Shown here: one piece after another, positions 39,219 to 50,080 of the stretch
Position numbering within the stretch: position 1 is the stretch's first letter
Layout: each line of letters begins with the position of its first letter
Source: an uncultured Mycoplasmatota bacterium
GTDB lineage: Bacteria > Bacillota_I > Bacilli_A > RF39 > UBA660
Assembly: GCA_947646095.1 (NCBI GenBank)
Contig: CANSFI010000012.1
Coordinates: 1-50,787 of the forward strand
Length of the DNA stretch: 50,787 bases
Reading direction: 5' to 3'
The notes under the pieces: generated by a model
What the model saw: the letters and a program-made list of their open reading frames with translations, nothing else
The model's database searches: none
Told to the model about the DNA's origin: nothing
Position numbers and translations under genes: made by a program

Positions 39219-39558
39219 TTATATACCACATCAATTGAATATTCAATAAATATTGCTTTAAAGTCAATTATAATATATTTAAATCAAATAAAATTATAAT
39301 TATGCTGATAACAATTTAATCCAATCAATCCAATCATTATTTATCACCACCTTTTTTCATTATATACCATCTATTTTATACCAAAATAAATTTTATAAAT
39401 TATAAAACTAGAAGATACTCACTTATTTTCACCAATACATTCATAATAATCTTTTGTTTCTTTTATCAATTTACAATTTTTATAATCTGTATATTTATAT
39501 CTATAATTGTCTCTATAGGTAACAATATGATTAATTTTTTTCTTTAAACTATTAATGT

Positions 39559-39825
39559 CTATACTACTTCTATAGGCTGCTTTTTATTAAAAATTTCTTT
39601 GAATTCTTTAATATCTTTTAACATTAATAATTGTATTATTGTTATATTGTTTTTTATTTTTAAAACAATACTATCCTCTAAATTTTCATATAACTTTCTT
39701 TCAGCTAATCCTTTGCCACAAACAGAACTATATAAGGTAGACAAAAAATAGGTAAGCCATATTATTATACCAATCAACATAATAATCGCTTGAAATTTAT
39801 TATTTCCTTCAAATAAAAATGTCAT
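39559..39825 (-). CDS. Hypothetical small membrane protein
   Basis: 88-aa ORF with hydrophobic segment. Confidence 0.35.
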   Translation of the reverse strand: MTFLFEGNNKFQAIIMLIGIIIWLTYFLSTLYSSVCGKGLAERKLYENLEDSIVLKIKNNITIIQLLMLKDIKEFKEIFNKKQPIEVV

Positions 39826-39901
39826 TGTTAATATAATAATAACTAAAAGGATATTAATAGAAATAAATCTAAAATTTAAAAAACCTTCTATTTAAGAAAG
39901 T

Positions 39902-40750
39902 TTAATTGATAGTATCTAATTTTTTACTTATAAAATATCCTATTATTAGTAAAACTAATGATATTAATATTTCACTTAAGGCATAATTGTTCTTAAGTGT
40001 TTCTCCTAATAGAAGTAAAACTGATGATATAGCAAATCCTATTATTGCATAATATGTACTTATTTTATGATTATCTAATAGATAATTAATTATTTTTGAT
40101 AATGCAATAACTCCTAATATCATTCCTATTCCAAAAGGAATTATAATAGATAAATTATAAGACAATAAATTAAAATCTGTTAAATTACTAAATGATGTTA
40201 TAATCATATCATAATATCCTAACATCATAAGAATTGCTGTTCCACTTATACCTGGAATAATCATTGTTATAGCATCTATTATACCAATAAGTATAAGTGG
40301 TAAAAAATTTGGTTCTTTAGAAATACCATTACTGAATATATTACTAGTTATTGATAATAGGAAAATTAGAACAAATGGAATAATCATAATAATGATATTT
40401 TTAATGCTTTTTTCACTTTTAGCTTCTTTTACTATAGGAGGTATTCCACCTATTATCATGCCTATAAACAGTAACATAGTTGGAAGATAATATGAATCAA
40501 GAGTATATTTTATTACTTTACTAATTAATAAAATAGATATTAAAATTCCTATACCAATTGTAAATAAAAATTTTATATTATTTTTTATATCTTTAAAAAA
40601 TTCACTAATAGCTTTTATACCTCTATCATATACATTTAAGGTTATTGCAAGCATTCCACCAGAAACCCCTGGGATAATTTTACCAGCTCCTATAATTATT
40701 CCCTTTAAAATTAAAATTATTTTTTCTTTCATAATTATCCTCCTAATCAA
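39902..40750 (-). CDS. DUF368 family polyprenyl-phosphate transporter (PopT-like)
   Basis: GAGKIIPGVSGGMLAITLNVYD and second inverted-repeat motif TMIIPGISGTAILMMLGYYD. Confidence 0.88.
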   Translation of the reverse strand: MIRRIIMKEKIILILKGIIIGAGKIIPGVSGGMLAITLNVYDRGIKAISEFFKDIKNNIKFLFTIGIGILISILLISKVIKYTLDSYYLPTMLLFIGMIIGGIPPIVKEAKSEKSIKNIIIMIIPFVLIFLLSITSNIFSNGISKEPNFLPLILIGIIDAITMIIPGISGTAILMMLGYYDMIITSFSNLTDFNLLSYNLSIIIPFGIGMILGVIALSKIINYLLDNHKISTYYAIIGFAISSVLLLLGETLKNNYALSEILISLVLLIIGYFISKKLDTIN

Positions 40751-40785
40751 TAATATGAAAAAATTTATTTTTTATACGTACAAGC

Positions 40786-43389
40786 TTATACACCACTATA
40801 ATCTCCTTTAGTTCGTAAATATATTTTTCTTATAAAATCTATTGGTATAACTGAAAAGGCTATTAAAATCATTATTTGAAATTCTCTAAAAGACAAACCT
40901 GTTGTTCTAAATAAATTGCCACCATAATAAATCAAAATAATTTGAACAGCTACTATAAATAACATAATAGCTAAAAATACTTTATTTTTAGTAATATTAG
41001 CTAGTAAATTAATTCGTTCTGTTCTAGCACAAAAACTATTAAAAATATCAATAAATATAAATAATCCAAAGAAAGCAGTTAAAAATTCACCCTCATTATT
41101 AAATAAGTCTTTTACTATTGGTAGTTTTAAAAATAAAATACATATAATAGCTGAGTATATACCAACTACGCATATTTGACCAAACATATATTTATTTATG
41201 ATTGACTCATCTTTTTTCTTAGGTAATTCTTTCATATATTCTATAAGTGGTGGTTCATAAGCAAACGCTAATCCTGCTAGAGTATCCATAACCATATTAA
41301 GCCACAACATTTGAATAACAGTAATTGGTGTATCAATACCAATAAAAGGTCCAATAATTGATAAAGCTATTGCACAGAAATTTATTGTTAATTGAACAAT
41401 AATAAATTTTCTAATACTTTTAAATATTGTTCTACCAAATAAGATTGCTTTTGATATTGATAAAAAATTATCATCTAAAATAACTATATCACTTGCTTCT
41501 TTAGATACCTCTGTTCCTGAGCCCATAGCAAATCCAACATCAGCTTTTTTTAAAGCTGGAGCATCATTTACTCCATCTCCAGTCATTCCAACTACTAAAT
41601 TTAGCTGTTGACTTATACGAACTAATCTGCTTTTATCTTGAGGAAGAGAACGAGCTACTATTCTTAAATTAGGAATTATTTTTTTTACTTGTTCATCACT
41701 CATTAATTTTAGTTCATCACTTGTTATTACTAAATCATTACTGTTTTCAACTAACCCTACTTCTTTTCCTATTGCATATGCTGTATCTTTATTATCACCT
41801 GTTATCATTACTGTTTGAATATGAGCGTCTTTAACTAACTTGATACCTTCTATAGCATCACTTCTAACTTCATCTTTTATTAATATTAACCCTAAAAAAA
41901 CTAAGTTACGCATGGGATCTAATTCTTTATAATATGGTGAAGTAGCAAGTGCGATAACTCTAATTCCTTCCTTTGTTTTGCTTTCGATATATTTATAAAG
42001 ATTCGTTTTAGAATATAAACTTTTTTCTAATCCATAATTATCATAATATTTACTACAATTTTTAAGTATTACTTCAGGAGCACCTTTAATATAATTTGTT
42101 TTACCAACTGTAGTTAAAGAATATTTCTGTTTACTATCAAAAGGTATTTCTCTTACTTTGTTAACTGAACAAATATTCCCTTTCATAAAAGATAAAATAG
42201 CTCTATCTGTTATATTTCCACCTATTATTTTATTTTCCTTAGGATCATAATTACTAGCATTATTATAGATAAAAGAATTAGATACTAAGTTATATAACTT
42301 ACTTTCTTTTATCTGATTTTGTGTTTTATAATTTTTTAAACTAGGATCAACATATCCTACTACTTCTAGTTTTCCTTTAGTCAAAGTACCAGTTTTATCT
42401 GTAAATAAAATATTTAAACTACCAGCTGTTTCAATTCCAACTAGTTTTCTAACCAAAACATTACTTTTTAGCATTCTTTTCATATTTGAAGAAAGTACTA
42501 AAGTAATCATCATCGGAAGACCTTCTGGTACTGCTACTACTATAATAGTTACTGATAAAGTTAAGGCATATAAAATATGACCAAACATTAATGGAAAATT
42601 AGTTAGTGTTTTAATTATTAAGCCTATATTAAAGTTATTACTAATAACTATACTAGAAAATAAATATGATATTGATACTAAAACAGCACCTATATAACCT
42701 ATTTTACTGATAATGTTAGCTAATTTCCTAAGTCTTATTTTGAGTGGACTTTCAGCAGATTTTTCTTGAATTTCCCTGGCTAAATCACCATAAAATGTTT
42801 TATCCCCTACTTTAGTAACCAACATTAAAGCTGTTTTACTATAGACAACTGTACCTCTAAATACCATATTTTTTTCACTAATTTGTCCATTAATTGATTC
42901 TTTATAAGCTTCTTTTGATTCACCATTAATAGAAGATTCATCTACTGTTATATCTCCCTCTACTATATATCCATCAGCTGGTATTTTATCTCCTGTTTCT
43001 AACTTTACAATATCACCCACTACTATATCATCACAACTAATTTCTTTTATTTTTCCATTTCTTTTAACACGACATTTTATTTTTGATGATTCTTCTTGGA
43101 GTTTTTCAAATGCTTTATTACTACCATATTCTGATATTGTTGAAATGAAAGATGCAAGAAATATAGCGATTACAATTCCTACTGTTTCAAACCAATCAAA
43201 ATTTTTTATCAAAAAGACAGTTTTTATTCCTAAAGCAATTAATAAGATTCTAATGATTGGATCTCCTAAAGATTCAAAAAGCAAACTTAAAAAACTATTC
43301 TTTTTAGTAGAAGTAATAATATTGCTTCCATTTTTTTTGCGACTGTTTTCTACTTCTAAATCAGTAAGACCATTTTTATTATAGTTCAT
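40786..43389 (-). CDS. Calcium-type P-type ATPase
   Basis: TDKTGTLTKG, PEGLPM, TGDGVNDAPALKKADVG. Confidence 0.93.
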   Translation of the reverse strand: MNYNKNGLTDLEVENSRKKNGSNIITSTKKNSFLSLLFESLGDPIIRILLIALGIKTVFLIKNFDWFETVGIVIAIFLASFISTISEYGSNKAFEKLQEESSKIKCRVKRNGKIKEISCDDIVVGDIVKLETGDKIPADGYIVEGDITVDESSINGESKEAYKESINGQISEKNMVFRGTVVYSKTALMLVTKVGDKTFYGDLAREIQEKSAESPLKIRLRKLANIISKIGYIGAVLVSISYLFSSIVISNNFNIGLIIKTLTNFPLMFGHILYALTLSVTIIVVAVPEGLPMMITLVLSSNMKRMLKSNVLVRKLVGIETAGSLNILFTDKTGTLTKGKLEVVGYVDPSLKNYKTQNQIKESKLYNLVSNSFIYNNASNYDPKENKIIGGNITDRAILSFMKGNICSVNKVREIPFDSKQKYSLTTVGKTNYIKGAPEVILKNCSKYYDNYGLEKSLYSKTNLYKYIESKTKEGIRVIALATSPYYKELDPMRNLVFLGLILIKDEVRSDAIEGIKLVKDAHIQTVMITGDNKDTAYAIGKEVGLVENSNDLVITSDELKLMSDEQVKKIIPNLRIVARSLPQDKSRLVRISQQLNLVVGMTGDGVNDAPALKKADVGFAMGSGTEVSKEASDIVILDDNFLSISKAILFGRTIFKSIRKFIIVQLTINFCAIALSIIGPFIGIDTPITVIQMLWLNMVMDTLAGLAFAYEPPLIEYMKELPKKKDESIINKYMFGQICVVGIYSAIICILFLKLPIVKDLFNNEGEFLTAFFGLFIFIDIFNSFCARTERINLLANITKNKVFLAIMLFIVAVQIILIYYGGNLFRTTGLSFREFQIMILIAFSVIPIDFIRKIYLRTKGDYSGV

Positions 43390-43566
43390 AGTATCCCTCC
43401 TACAATAAAAATATATTGAGAATATCTGTATTTAGAATTTATTTAGTTCGACAAAAAAGCATAAGAATTTTAATTTTTTGCATTTATAAAAATATTTATA
43501 AATTTATAGTTTTAGTCATAAAAAAAATATCTCTTTTTAGATAAGATATTTTTACTTATATTAAAA

Positions 43567-43899
43567 TTATTTATTATTAATATCTTCATGTAATATATTA
43601 TAAATACATGAATAACTTCTTTTATTATAAAACTTGCTGAATTTTCTAATACTGGCACTAGATCTTTTATATAAACCTTTAATCTTTTGTTTTTCTTCAT
43701 CAGTAAGTGCATTCACTGGTTTTCTATTTTTATTTCCATGTTCCAAACTAATAGTTCCATTTAAAATCTCTCTTTTCAATTTAAATAAATACTTAGGATG
43801 ATAACCTGTTATTTCAGAAATCTCATCATATGACAAATAAGTTTCTTTATTTATCTTTTTTTTGATTAATTGAATCGCTAATTCTTTATTTTTTGTCAC
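43567..43899 (-). CDS. HTH protein, possible N-terminal transposase fragment
   Basis: SYDEISEITGYHPKYLFKLKREILNGTISLEHGNKNRKPVNALTDEEKQKI resembles transposase HTH region; no catalytic domain follows. Confidence 0.5.
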   Translation of the reverse strand: MTKNKELAIQLIKKKINKETYLSYDEISEITGYHPKYLFKLKREILNGTISLEHGNKNRKPVNALTDEEKQKIKGLYKRSSASIRKFSKFYNKRSYSCIYNILHEDINNK

Positions 43900-43992
43900 T
43901 TTATTACCTCCTAAACAATTATATAACTATTAAAAGTATATCACTAAAGTAACAAAATAGCAAGATAATAAGATGGTGTAAATATATGTAAA

Positions 43993-45504
43993 TTATTTTT
44001 TATCTAATTTAATATTATATGTACTAGGACCACTAATTACATTCCCCCTAATATCAAATCTAGATCCATGACATGGACAATCCCATGTCTTTTCGAACTC
44101 ATTAAAAATTAAAGAACATTTCATATGTGGACAAGTATTTTTAACACGATATTCTTTACCATTATGATAGTATATACCTATATTTTCACCATTAATATTA
44201 ACTACTTTAGCATGATTATAAAATTTATGATTTTTTACTAATTTAGTTAAAATAAGAGTTGTAAAAGTTTTAAAATCATTTTTGACTAAATTTAAAACTC
44301 TAATTAAACTAAACTTTCTTTTCAAACTAAAAATAGAGTTATAACAATTATGTTTATGTAAAATACTATCACTAATAATTTTTCCACTCAAAATACCATT
44401 AGTCATTCCCCATTTATTGAAACCTGTAGCAATATAAATTTCTTCTTTATTTATTTTTCCTATATATGGAATACTGTCATTTGTCATAATATCATGAGTA
44501 GACCAAATATATTTAATATCACCAAGAAAAGAATTACTATACTTTATCATTAATTCATTAAATTGCTTACTAAAATTATAATGATTAGATGTACTATGGG
44601 AATTAGAAGCAAAAATAAAATAGTCATCTTTATAATTTCGTTGAGATATAGTTGGTTTACTTAACGTAATTGCTGATATTTTAGGGCTTTTTAATTTTGA
44701 AGCTAAAACATATGATTTTTCTATATAAGTTTTAAACGGAATAAAAACTGGTTTTATAAAAAATGGATAATGTGTTGTAACTATAACCTTTTTAGCATAT
44801 ATAACACCTCTATCAGTAATAACTTTATATTTATTTTCCATTTTCTTTACTTCATGTACTGTTGTATTTTCAAAAATTTTGTTTTTGCTCTGTTCAATTA
44901 TTTTTTTTATACCTTGTGTATATTTAAGAGGGTTAAAAATTGCTGTATTATCAAACTTTAGACCATACTTAATTGGATAATTATTAGGTAAAGATGTTAC
45001 TTTTTTATAATTTATTTTTGCCTTTTTGTAAAAAATTTCTTCTTTTTTTATCTTTTCTATTTCATTATCTTTATCAGTAAATATATAAGAAGGTACTATC
45101 TCATAATCACAATCTATATTATATCTTTTTATATTGTTATAAGCCTTTTTCATAGCATCCTTTTGAGATTGATAATATTTAAATGCTGTGGAAAAGTTAT
45201 ATGTTTTTGTTATTTTATCATATATAGAACCTTGTGCAAAAGTGAGTTTTCCTGTGGAATTTGCAGTTATACCCATACCACATTGTTTTTTTTCCACCAT
45301 AATAAACTTTTTATTATTCTCTAAAAGTTCTAATCCTGTGGATAACCCACTTATTCCACAACCTATAATTAAAATTTCTGTTTCTAAACCTTTAGTTAAT
45401 ACATTATTATTGTTGTTAATCTTAGTTTGATCTTTCCAAATTGATATATTTTTCACATTATCACCTATATTATTATGAGATAAAATAATTAATTTAAACA
45501 ACAA
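43993..45504 (-). CDS. FAD-dependent oxidoreductase with C-terminal Rieske [2Fe-2S] domain
   Basis: GCGISGLSTGLELLENNKKFIMVEKK; Rieske CPHMKCSLIFNEFEKTWDCPCHGSRFD; start may be the internal MKNISIWKD-type site. Confidence 0.88.
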   Translation of the reverse strand: MLFKLIILSHNNIGDNVKNISIWKDQTKINNNNNVLTKGLETEILIIGCGISGLSTGLELLENNKKFIMVEKKQCGMGITANSTGKLTFAQGSIYDKITKTYNFSTAFKYYQSQKDAMKKAYNNIKRYNIDCDYEIVPSYIFTDKDNEIEKIKKEEIFYKKAKINYKKVTSLPNNYPIKYGLKFDNTAIFNPLKYTQGIKKIIEQSKNKIFENTTVHEVKKMENKYKVITDRGVIYAKKVIVTTHYPFFIKPVFIPFKTYIEKSYVLASKLKSPKISAITLSKPTISQRNYKDDYFIFASNSHSTSNHYNFSKQFNELMIKYSNSFLGDIKYIWSTHDIMTNDSIPYIGKINKEEIYIATGFNKWGMTNGILSGKIISDSILHKHNCYNSIFSLKRKFSLIRVLNLVKNDFKTFTTLILTKLVKNHKFYNHAKVVNINGENIGIYYHNGKEYRVKNTCPHMKCSLIFNEFEKTWDCPCHGSRFDIRGNVISGPSTYNIKLDKK

Positions 45505-45949
45505 AATAATTTTATTTATAAATCTGTACTATACTTTTTAATAATTGTATCAAATAAACACTGATATATTTTCGATTCCACTTAATTTTTTATCAATTGT
45601 ATTTTCCATTTGATATAGCTAATTTAATAGGATGTAGAAATTTATTTTGCAATCTATGAACTACTACATGAGCAAAACTTACACTTTTATTAAATTCTAT
45701 ATCTAACAATCTTAATGGTGTGACTATGTATTTTTTTCTTTCATGCGACATATAATTATTGTTCTAAAATTAAATAATGTTACTCATTATAAAAATAAAC
45801 TTCTTTTAACTAATCAACACATTAATATTTTATATGTACTATAATTTTATTATTTTCTAATTGGTTTCTCTAATTTCAAAATTAATTGAATTAAATCAAA
45901 ACTATTTGCTCTAAACATGTAACCAATTTTTTTAGTTTTCATTCAATGA

Positions 45950-46195
45950 TATTCAATTATGTTAGTTAGCTCAATTATTGTAATAATTCTGACAAATTTT
46001 CATTATATGAATTTAAATCATCATTATAACAAAATATACTTTAAGTGTTATTATTTTAGTTCTAAATTAAAGTAATTAAAAACGATATTCTTATTTGCAA
46101 TATATTTAATTGTTAATATCTTATTTTTTATATACAAAGAAAATTCTAAAATTTCTATGGATACATTAATTTTATATACTCTCCACCTTTATAAA
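45950..46195 (+). repeat. IS91-like left-end repeat, copy 1
   Basis: Similar to 50100-50402, including AATTCTAAAATTTCTATGGA(T/C)ACATTAATTTTATATACT. Confidence 0.7.
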
Positions 46196-47369
46196 GAAAA
46201 CGGAAATATTAACCATGAATATAATTCTTTAAAAAAAACTGGTTTAATTGCTAAGATATTTGAAGATCATTGGGATAAAGTTTATAATAATCATAAAGAT
46301 GGTATTGATAGAAATAGACCTAATGCTTATAAAGAAATTCAAAAAATCATTGACTGTCATAATAAAAATTTAGGTTGTTCTGTTTATGAATGTCCTGAAT
46401 GTCATGATTTTATTTTTATTGGTCATACTTGTAAATCTAAGATTTGTTCCTCTTGTGGGTATAAATACAAAAATGAACGGTTGAAAATATTCTTCAAACT
46501 GCCTTTGTAAACATAGACAAATTGTTTTTACTATTCCTAAAGAACTTAGAAGTTATTTTTATTTCCCTTTTGCCATTAGAATGAATATTCTATTTAAAGC
46601 TGTTAGAGATACTTTATATTCTATTTTTAATGAATCTTTTAAATATAATAAAAAAACTAAAAAGATGAAAAAATATATAAGTAATATCTTTAAAACTCCT
46701 GGTTTTTTTTGCTTTCCTTCATACATTTGGTAGAGATTTAAAATGGAATCCTCACATCCATGTCTTAATTGCTGAATTTGAACTCTGTTCTAATGGTTTA
46801 ATTAGAAATCATGAATATTTTAACTTCGATGCTTTATCTAAAAAATTTCAAAAAATTCTTTTAAACCTACTTGAAAAAGAAATTGGTTCTTCTTTTAAAA
46901 AAGAAAAATATTATAGTTATTCTTCTCATAATAACGGATTTTATGTTTATGATGACAAAAAAGAATTTAAATCTTTAAAAGATGGTATTGAATATGTTAC
47001 TAGTTATTGTGGTAGAGTTCCTATTAGTGAAAATAGAATTATTAATTATGATGGTAAAAATGTTACTTTTTCTTATAATGACCATAAAGATGATAAATAT
47101 CATGAAGTTACTTTAAATGCTGAAGATTTTATCACTACTCTTCTTAATCATCTTGTTCCTTTTCAATTTAAAATTATTAAATATTATGGTTTTTATAGAA
47201 AAAACATAAACTTCATGATAAAATGATTATGTTAATTAATAAAGAAAAAAGATATTTTAGAAAATCTTTATTAAAACATGAAATTTCTATATTAAAATCT
47301 TTTAATTGTAATCCTTACAACTGTCCTAGGTGTGATGTTAGAATGAATTTTATTGTAGAAATAACTTGA
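46157..47369 (+). pseudogene. IS91-family-like transposase, frameshifted
   Basis: Zinc-finger N-term YECPECHDFIFIGHTCKSKICSSCGYKY; KHRQIVFTIPKELR; WNPHIHVLIAEF; YVTSYCGRVPISENRI; frames change near 46490, at T8 near 46705 and at A6 near 47205. Confidence 0.85.
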
Positions 47370-47385
47370 AAGGAATTGATTAATT

Positions 47386-47646
47386 ATGATAGAAAAATTT
47401 GACTTTGATAGTATTCCATTTAAACTAAGTGGCAATGTCGTTGTTTATATTTGTCCTAAATGTAAGCTTAAATTTGAAGCTCCATTAGAAGCTGTTTTAG
47501 AATTTGAACAAGAAGATGAATTGAATGGTTTACCTATATCTACTCCTCCATATACTATTTGTTCTAAATGTAATTTTGACAAATGTGTTCCTATGGATTA
47601 TAAATCTAAAAGAGGATTCCATCACATTTACAAAGAAAATGTTTAA
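47386..47646 (+). CDS. Small zinc-ribbon protein next to IS91-like element
   Basis: CPKCKLKFEAP...CSKCNFDKC two CxxC pairs; RBS aaagga. Confidence 0.55.
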   Translation: MIEKFDFDSIPFKLSGNVVVYICPKCKLKFEAPLEAVLEFEQEDELNGLPISTPPYTICSKCNFDKCVPMDYKSKRGFHHIYKENV

Positions 47647-47763
47647 TTTTTATATTGTTTTAAGAACGGAACTTTTGTCCCACTTTTATTTATGGGTATC
47701 TTTACGATACCCATTTTTTAGTGTTATATAATAGGTTGGATGACTTTCCTATTATAAAAAAAA

Positions 47764-47777
47764 GCACATTTCTGTGC
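47764..47777 (-). terminator. Intrinsic terminator
   Basis: GCACAGAAATGTGC followed by T-run on minus strand. Confidence 0.6.
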
Positions 47778-47786
47778 CAAAAATTA

Positions 47787-48610
47787 TTATATTTTTTGCA
47801 ATTTTTTACTATTATCAGGAAGATTTTTTTCAAGAAACTTTACACACTCTTTATCAAAAACATGCCCTAAACTTTTAAAATCTTCATCTATCATATTAGT
47901 ATAAAATTTTTGTGAAACAGGATCTATAGTCATTACATCGAGAGGATTTCTACGGTGATTATTATTAGAAATCGTTGAAGACAATATAAACTTATCTTCA
48001 CTTATTTCAGTAGTAAATAGTCCTTGCTCTGTTATTAAAGCCAATCCTGTAACATAATATCCTGTAATTTTTCCACCAATAGATTCTATTAATTTTGTGT
48101 AATATTCTATCATTTTATCATCTGATAAAACTTTGCTATTAACTCTCCTTACAAATAATCCTGGTTGTTTATCACTAGGAATACCATCTATAAATAGTCC
48201 AGAATCTCCAGCAATAGTAGGTATCTTTGTTTCTTTATAATATGCTTGAGCTTTTTTGATTGCATTTTCTATATTTTCAAATGTATTATTAGAAGTATCA
48301 TCTATCAATATATCTTCTTCTTTTACGCCTAAAGATAGTGCTAATTCTTTCATTTTTATTGCTTCTGGTATTGTAGAATTATCTTGATTACTGACTCCAT
48401 TTGCTCCACCCATAAATATTATTTTTTTATTCTACCTTTTTTATAAGCCTCCACAGAAGTATTTACTCTTTCTTTTATTAGCATACTATTTCCAAAAACA
48501 AAACCATATTCTGAAGATAATCCATCATCTTCTATATCCGAATAAACAATATTATCAATTTGTTCATCTATTAAATTTTCATCATTAATTTGGGATAATT
48601 TTAATTCACT
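47787..48610 (-). CDS. DUF218-HAM1/RdgB-like fusion, split by a -1 at a poly-A run (ORF track shows only 47787..48413)
   Basis: N-part INDENLIDEQIDNIVYSDIEDDGLSSEYGFVFGNSMLIKERVNTSVEAYKKGRIKK, then +1 A needed for IIFMGGANGV...IDDTSNNTFENI (DUF218), then AGDSGLFIDGIPSDKQPGLFVRRV (HAM1). Confidence 0.65.
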
Positions 48611-48624
48611 AATAAATAGTCCTC

Positions 48625-49737
48625 CTATATTTTTTTTGCTTTGATTTGATATAACACTTTAGGTTTTGAATATTCTTCCTCATTTCTTATCATAGAAGTT
48701 TCAAATGACTCTAGAGTTCCAATAATACCAAAATATTTATTTATATCCTCTTGATCAAAAAATCTTTTTGTATAATCTCCCTCAAAGTAGAAATTATTTT
48801 CCAGTTTTTCACCAATTCCTGCACTAAAATTAAAGTCATTAATTGAAGCAACTCTTGATAATAAAATACCATTTTTCTTTAAAATTCTTCTTATTTCATT
48901 CACGATATGAATAGTAGTCTCATTATCAAAATAATGTAAAGATAAGTCTGCTATTATTAATGAAAAACTTTCATCTTTAAATGGAAAATTATCTACCATA
49001 TCTAAATACTTAGTTTTACTTTTTGGAATACTATTCTTAATATTATTTAGTGCTTCACTTGAAAAATCACAAGATATTACATTATAACCTTTTTCAATTA
49101 AATATAAAGTATTTGCACCGATTCCACACCCTAAATCTAATATCTCACTGTTTTTATTGCTATCTAATACTTCATTATAATCATCTAGCCAATTATCGTA
49201 TACTGGTAATCCATTTCTTTTTTTTGACCAATTATTCCACATTTTAACATATCCACAATCACTATCAATTATTTCTTTTTGTAAAATATTGTGATTTTTA
49301 TCAACTATAAATTTAATTTTAAAGTTACCATATTTAAAGTATTTTTTGTATTGAGATTTTAAAATCTCAATACAAGGAAATCTCTTTTTTTGATTTATTA
49401 AATCTTCTATTTCTATCCACATAGATTTATTTTCATCAAAATTATTTGGATTTCCTTCAAACTTTTTGCATATTATTACATCAAAATCAAAAATCATTTC
49501 TGGACATTCCATAACTAAATTACCAATATATTTTTGATCAATTATTTGAATACCCGTTTCTTCTAAACATTCTCTAATAGAGGCATCAAAATTAGTCTCT
49601 CCATTTTCAATTTTTCCACCTGGAATATCATAAAATCCATTATTTTTTTCAGTTGAATACTTAATTGCTAATACTTTGTTATCTTGAATTACAAAAGTTC
49701 TGACAGCCTTTCTTACTGGTTTATCCATGCTTGTCAC
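48625..49737 (-). CDS. Nudix hydrolase-SAM-dependent methyltransferase fusion
   Basis: Nudix box GGKIENGETNFDASIRECLEETGI; SAM motif ILDLGCGIGANTLYLIEKGYNVISCDFS. Confidence 0.9.
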   Translation of the reverse strand: MTSMDKPVRKAVRTFVIQDNKVLAIKYSTEKNNGFYDIPGGKIENGETNFDASIRECLEETGIQIIDQKYIGNLVMECPEMIFDFDVIICKKFEGNPNNFDENKSMWIEIEDLINQKKRFPCIEILKSQYKKYFKYGNFKIKFIVDKNHNILQKEIIDSDCGYVKMWNNWSKKRNGLPVYDNWLDDYNEVLDSNKNSEILDLGCGIGANTLYLIEKGYNVISCDFSSEALNNIKNSIPKSKTKYLDMVDNFPFKDESFSLIIADLSLHYFDNETTIHIVNEIRRILKKNGILLSRVASINDFNFSAGIGEKLENNFYFEGDYTKRFFDQEDINKYFGIIGTLESFETSMIRNEEEYSKPKVLYQIKAKKI

Positions 49738-50080
49738 CTCAATATAATTTTACCATATTTTAGGCATTTATTGATAGTAATGTTAAACTTTCTTTATCTA
49801 ATCTTGATTCTTTTTTGTTAGGAATTATTTGTAATAAGCTATTCTTTTGACCTAGCTCTTCTAAATTAATAGAATCAATATTTAAATTATTTTGTGTAAT
49901 CTTATAAAATTTGCTTAACGATTTTATATAACTATCTAAATCTTCTTTTGAATTATAATTAGATAGTTGGATTTATGTCAAGATTTTAGACACATTTTTT
50001 TAGGACATGCAACGGACACAATTTGAAAATTATATCTAAAAACAGCTATTTAACCATTATAAATAAAGGGAAAAACAAGT

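Noticed and set aside
39290-39360. Short ORFs such as MIGLIGLNCYQHNYNFI and VINNDWIDWIKLLSA (PSM-like) downstream of an SD-like ggtgg on the minus strand
   Set aside because: Very short, with ambiguous start and SD spacing; not distinguishable from chance.
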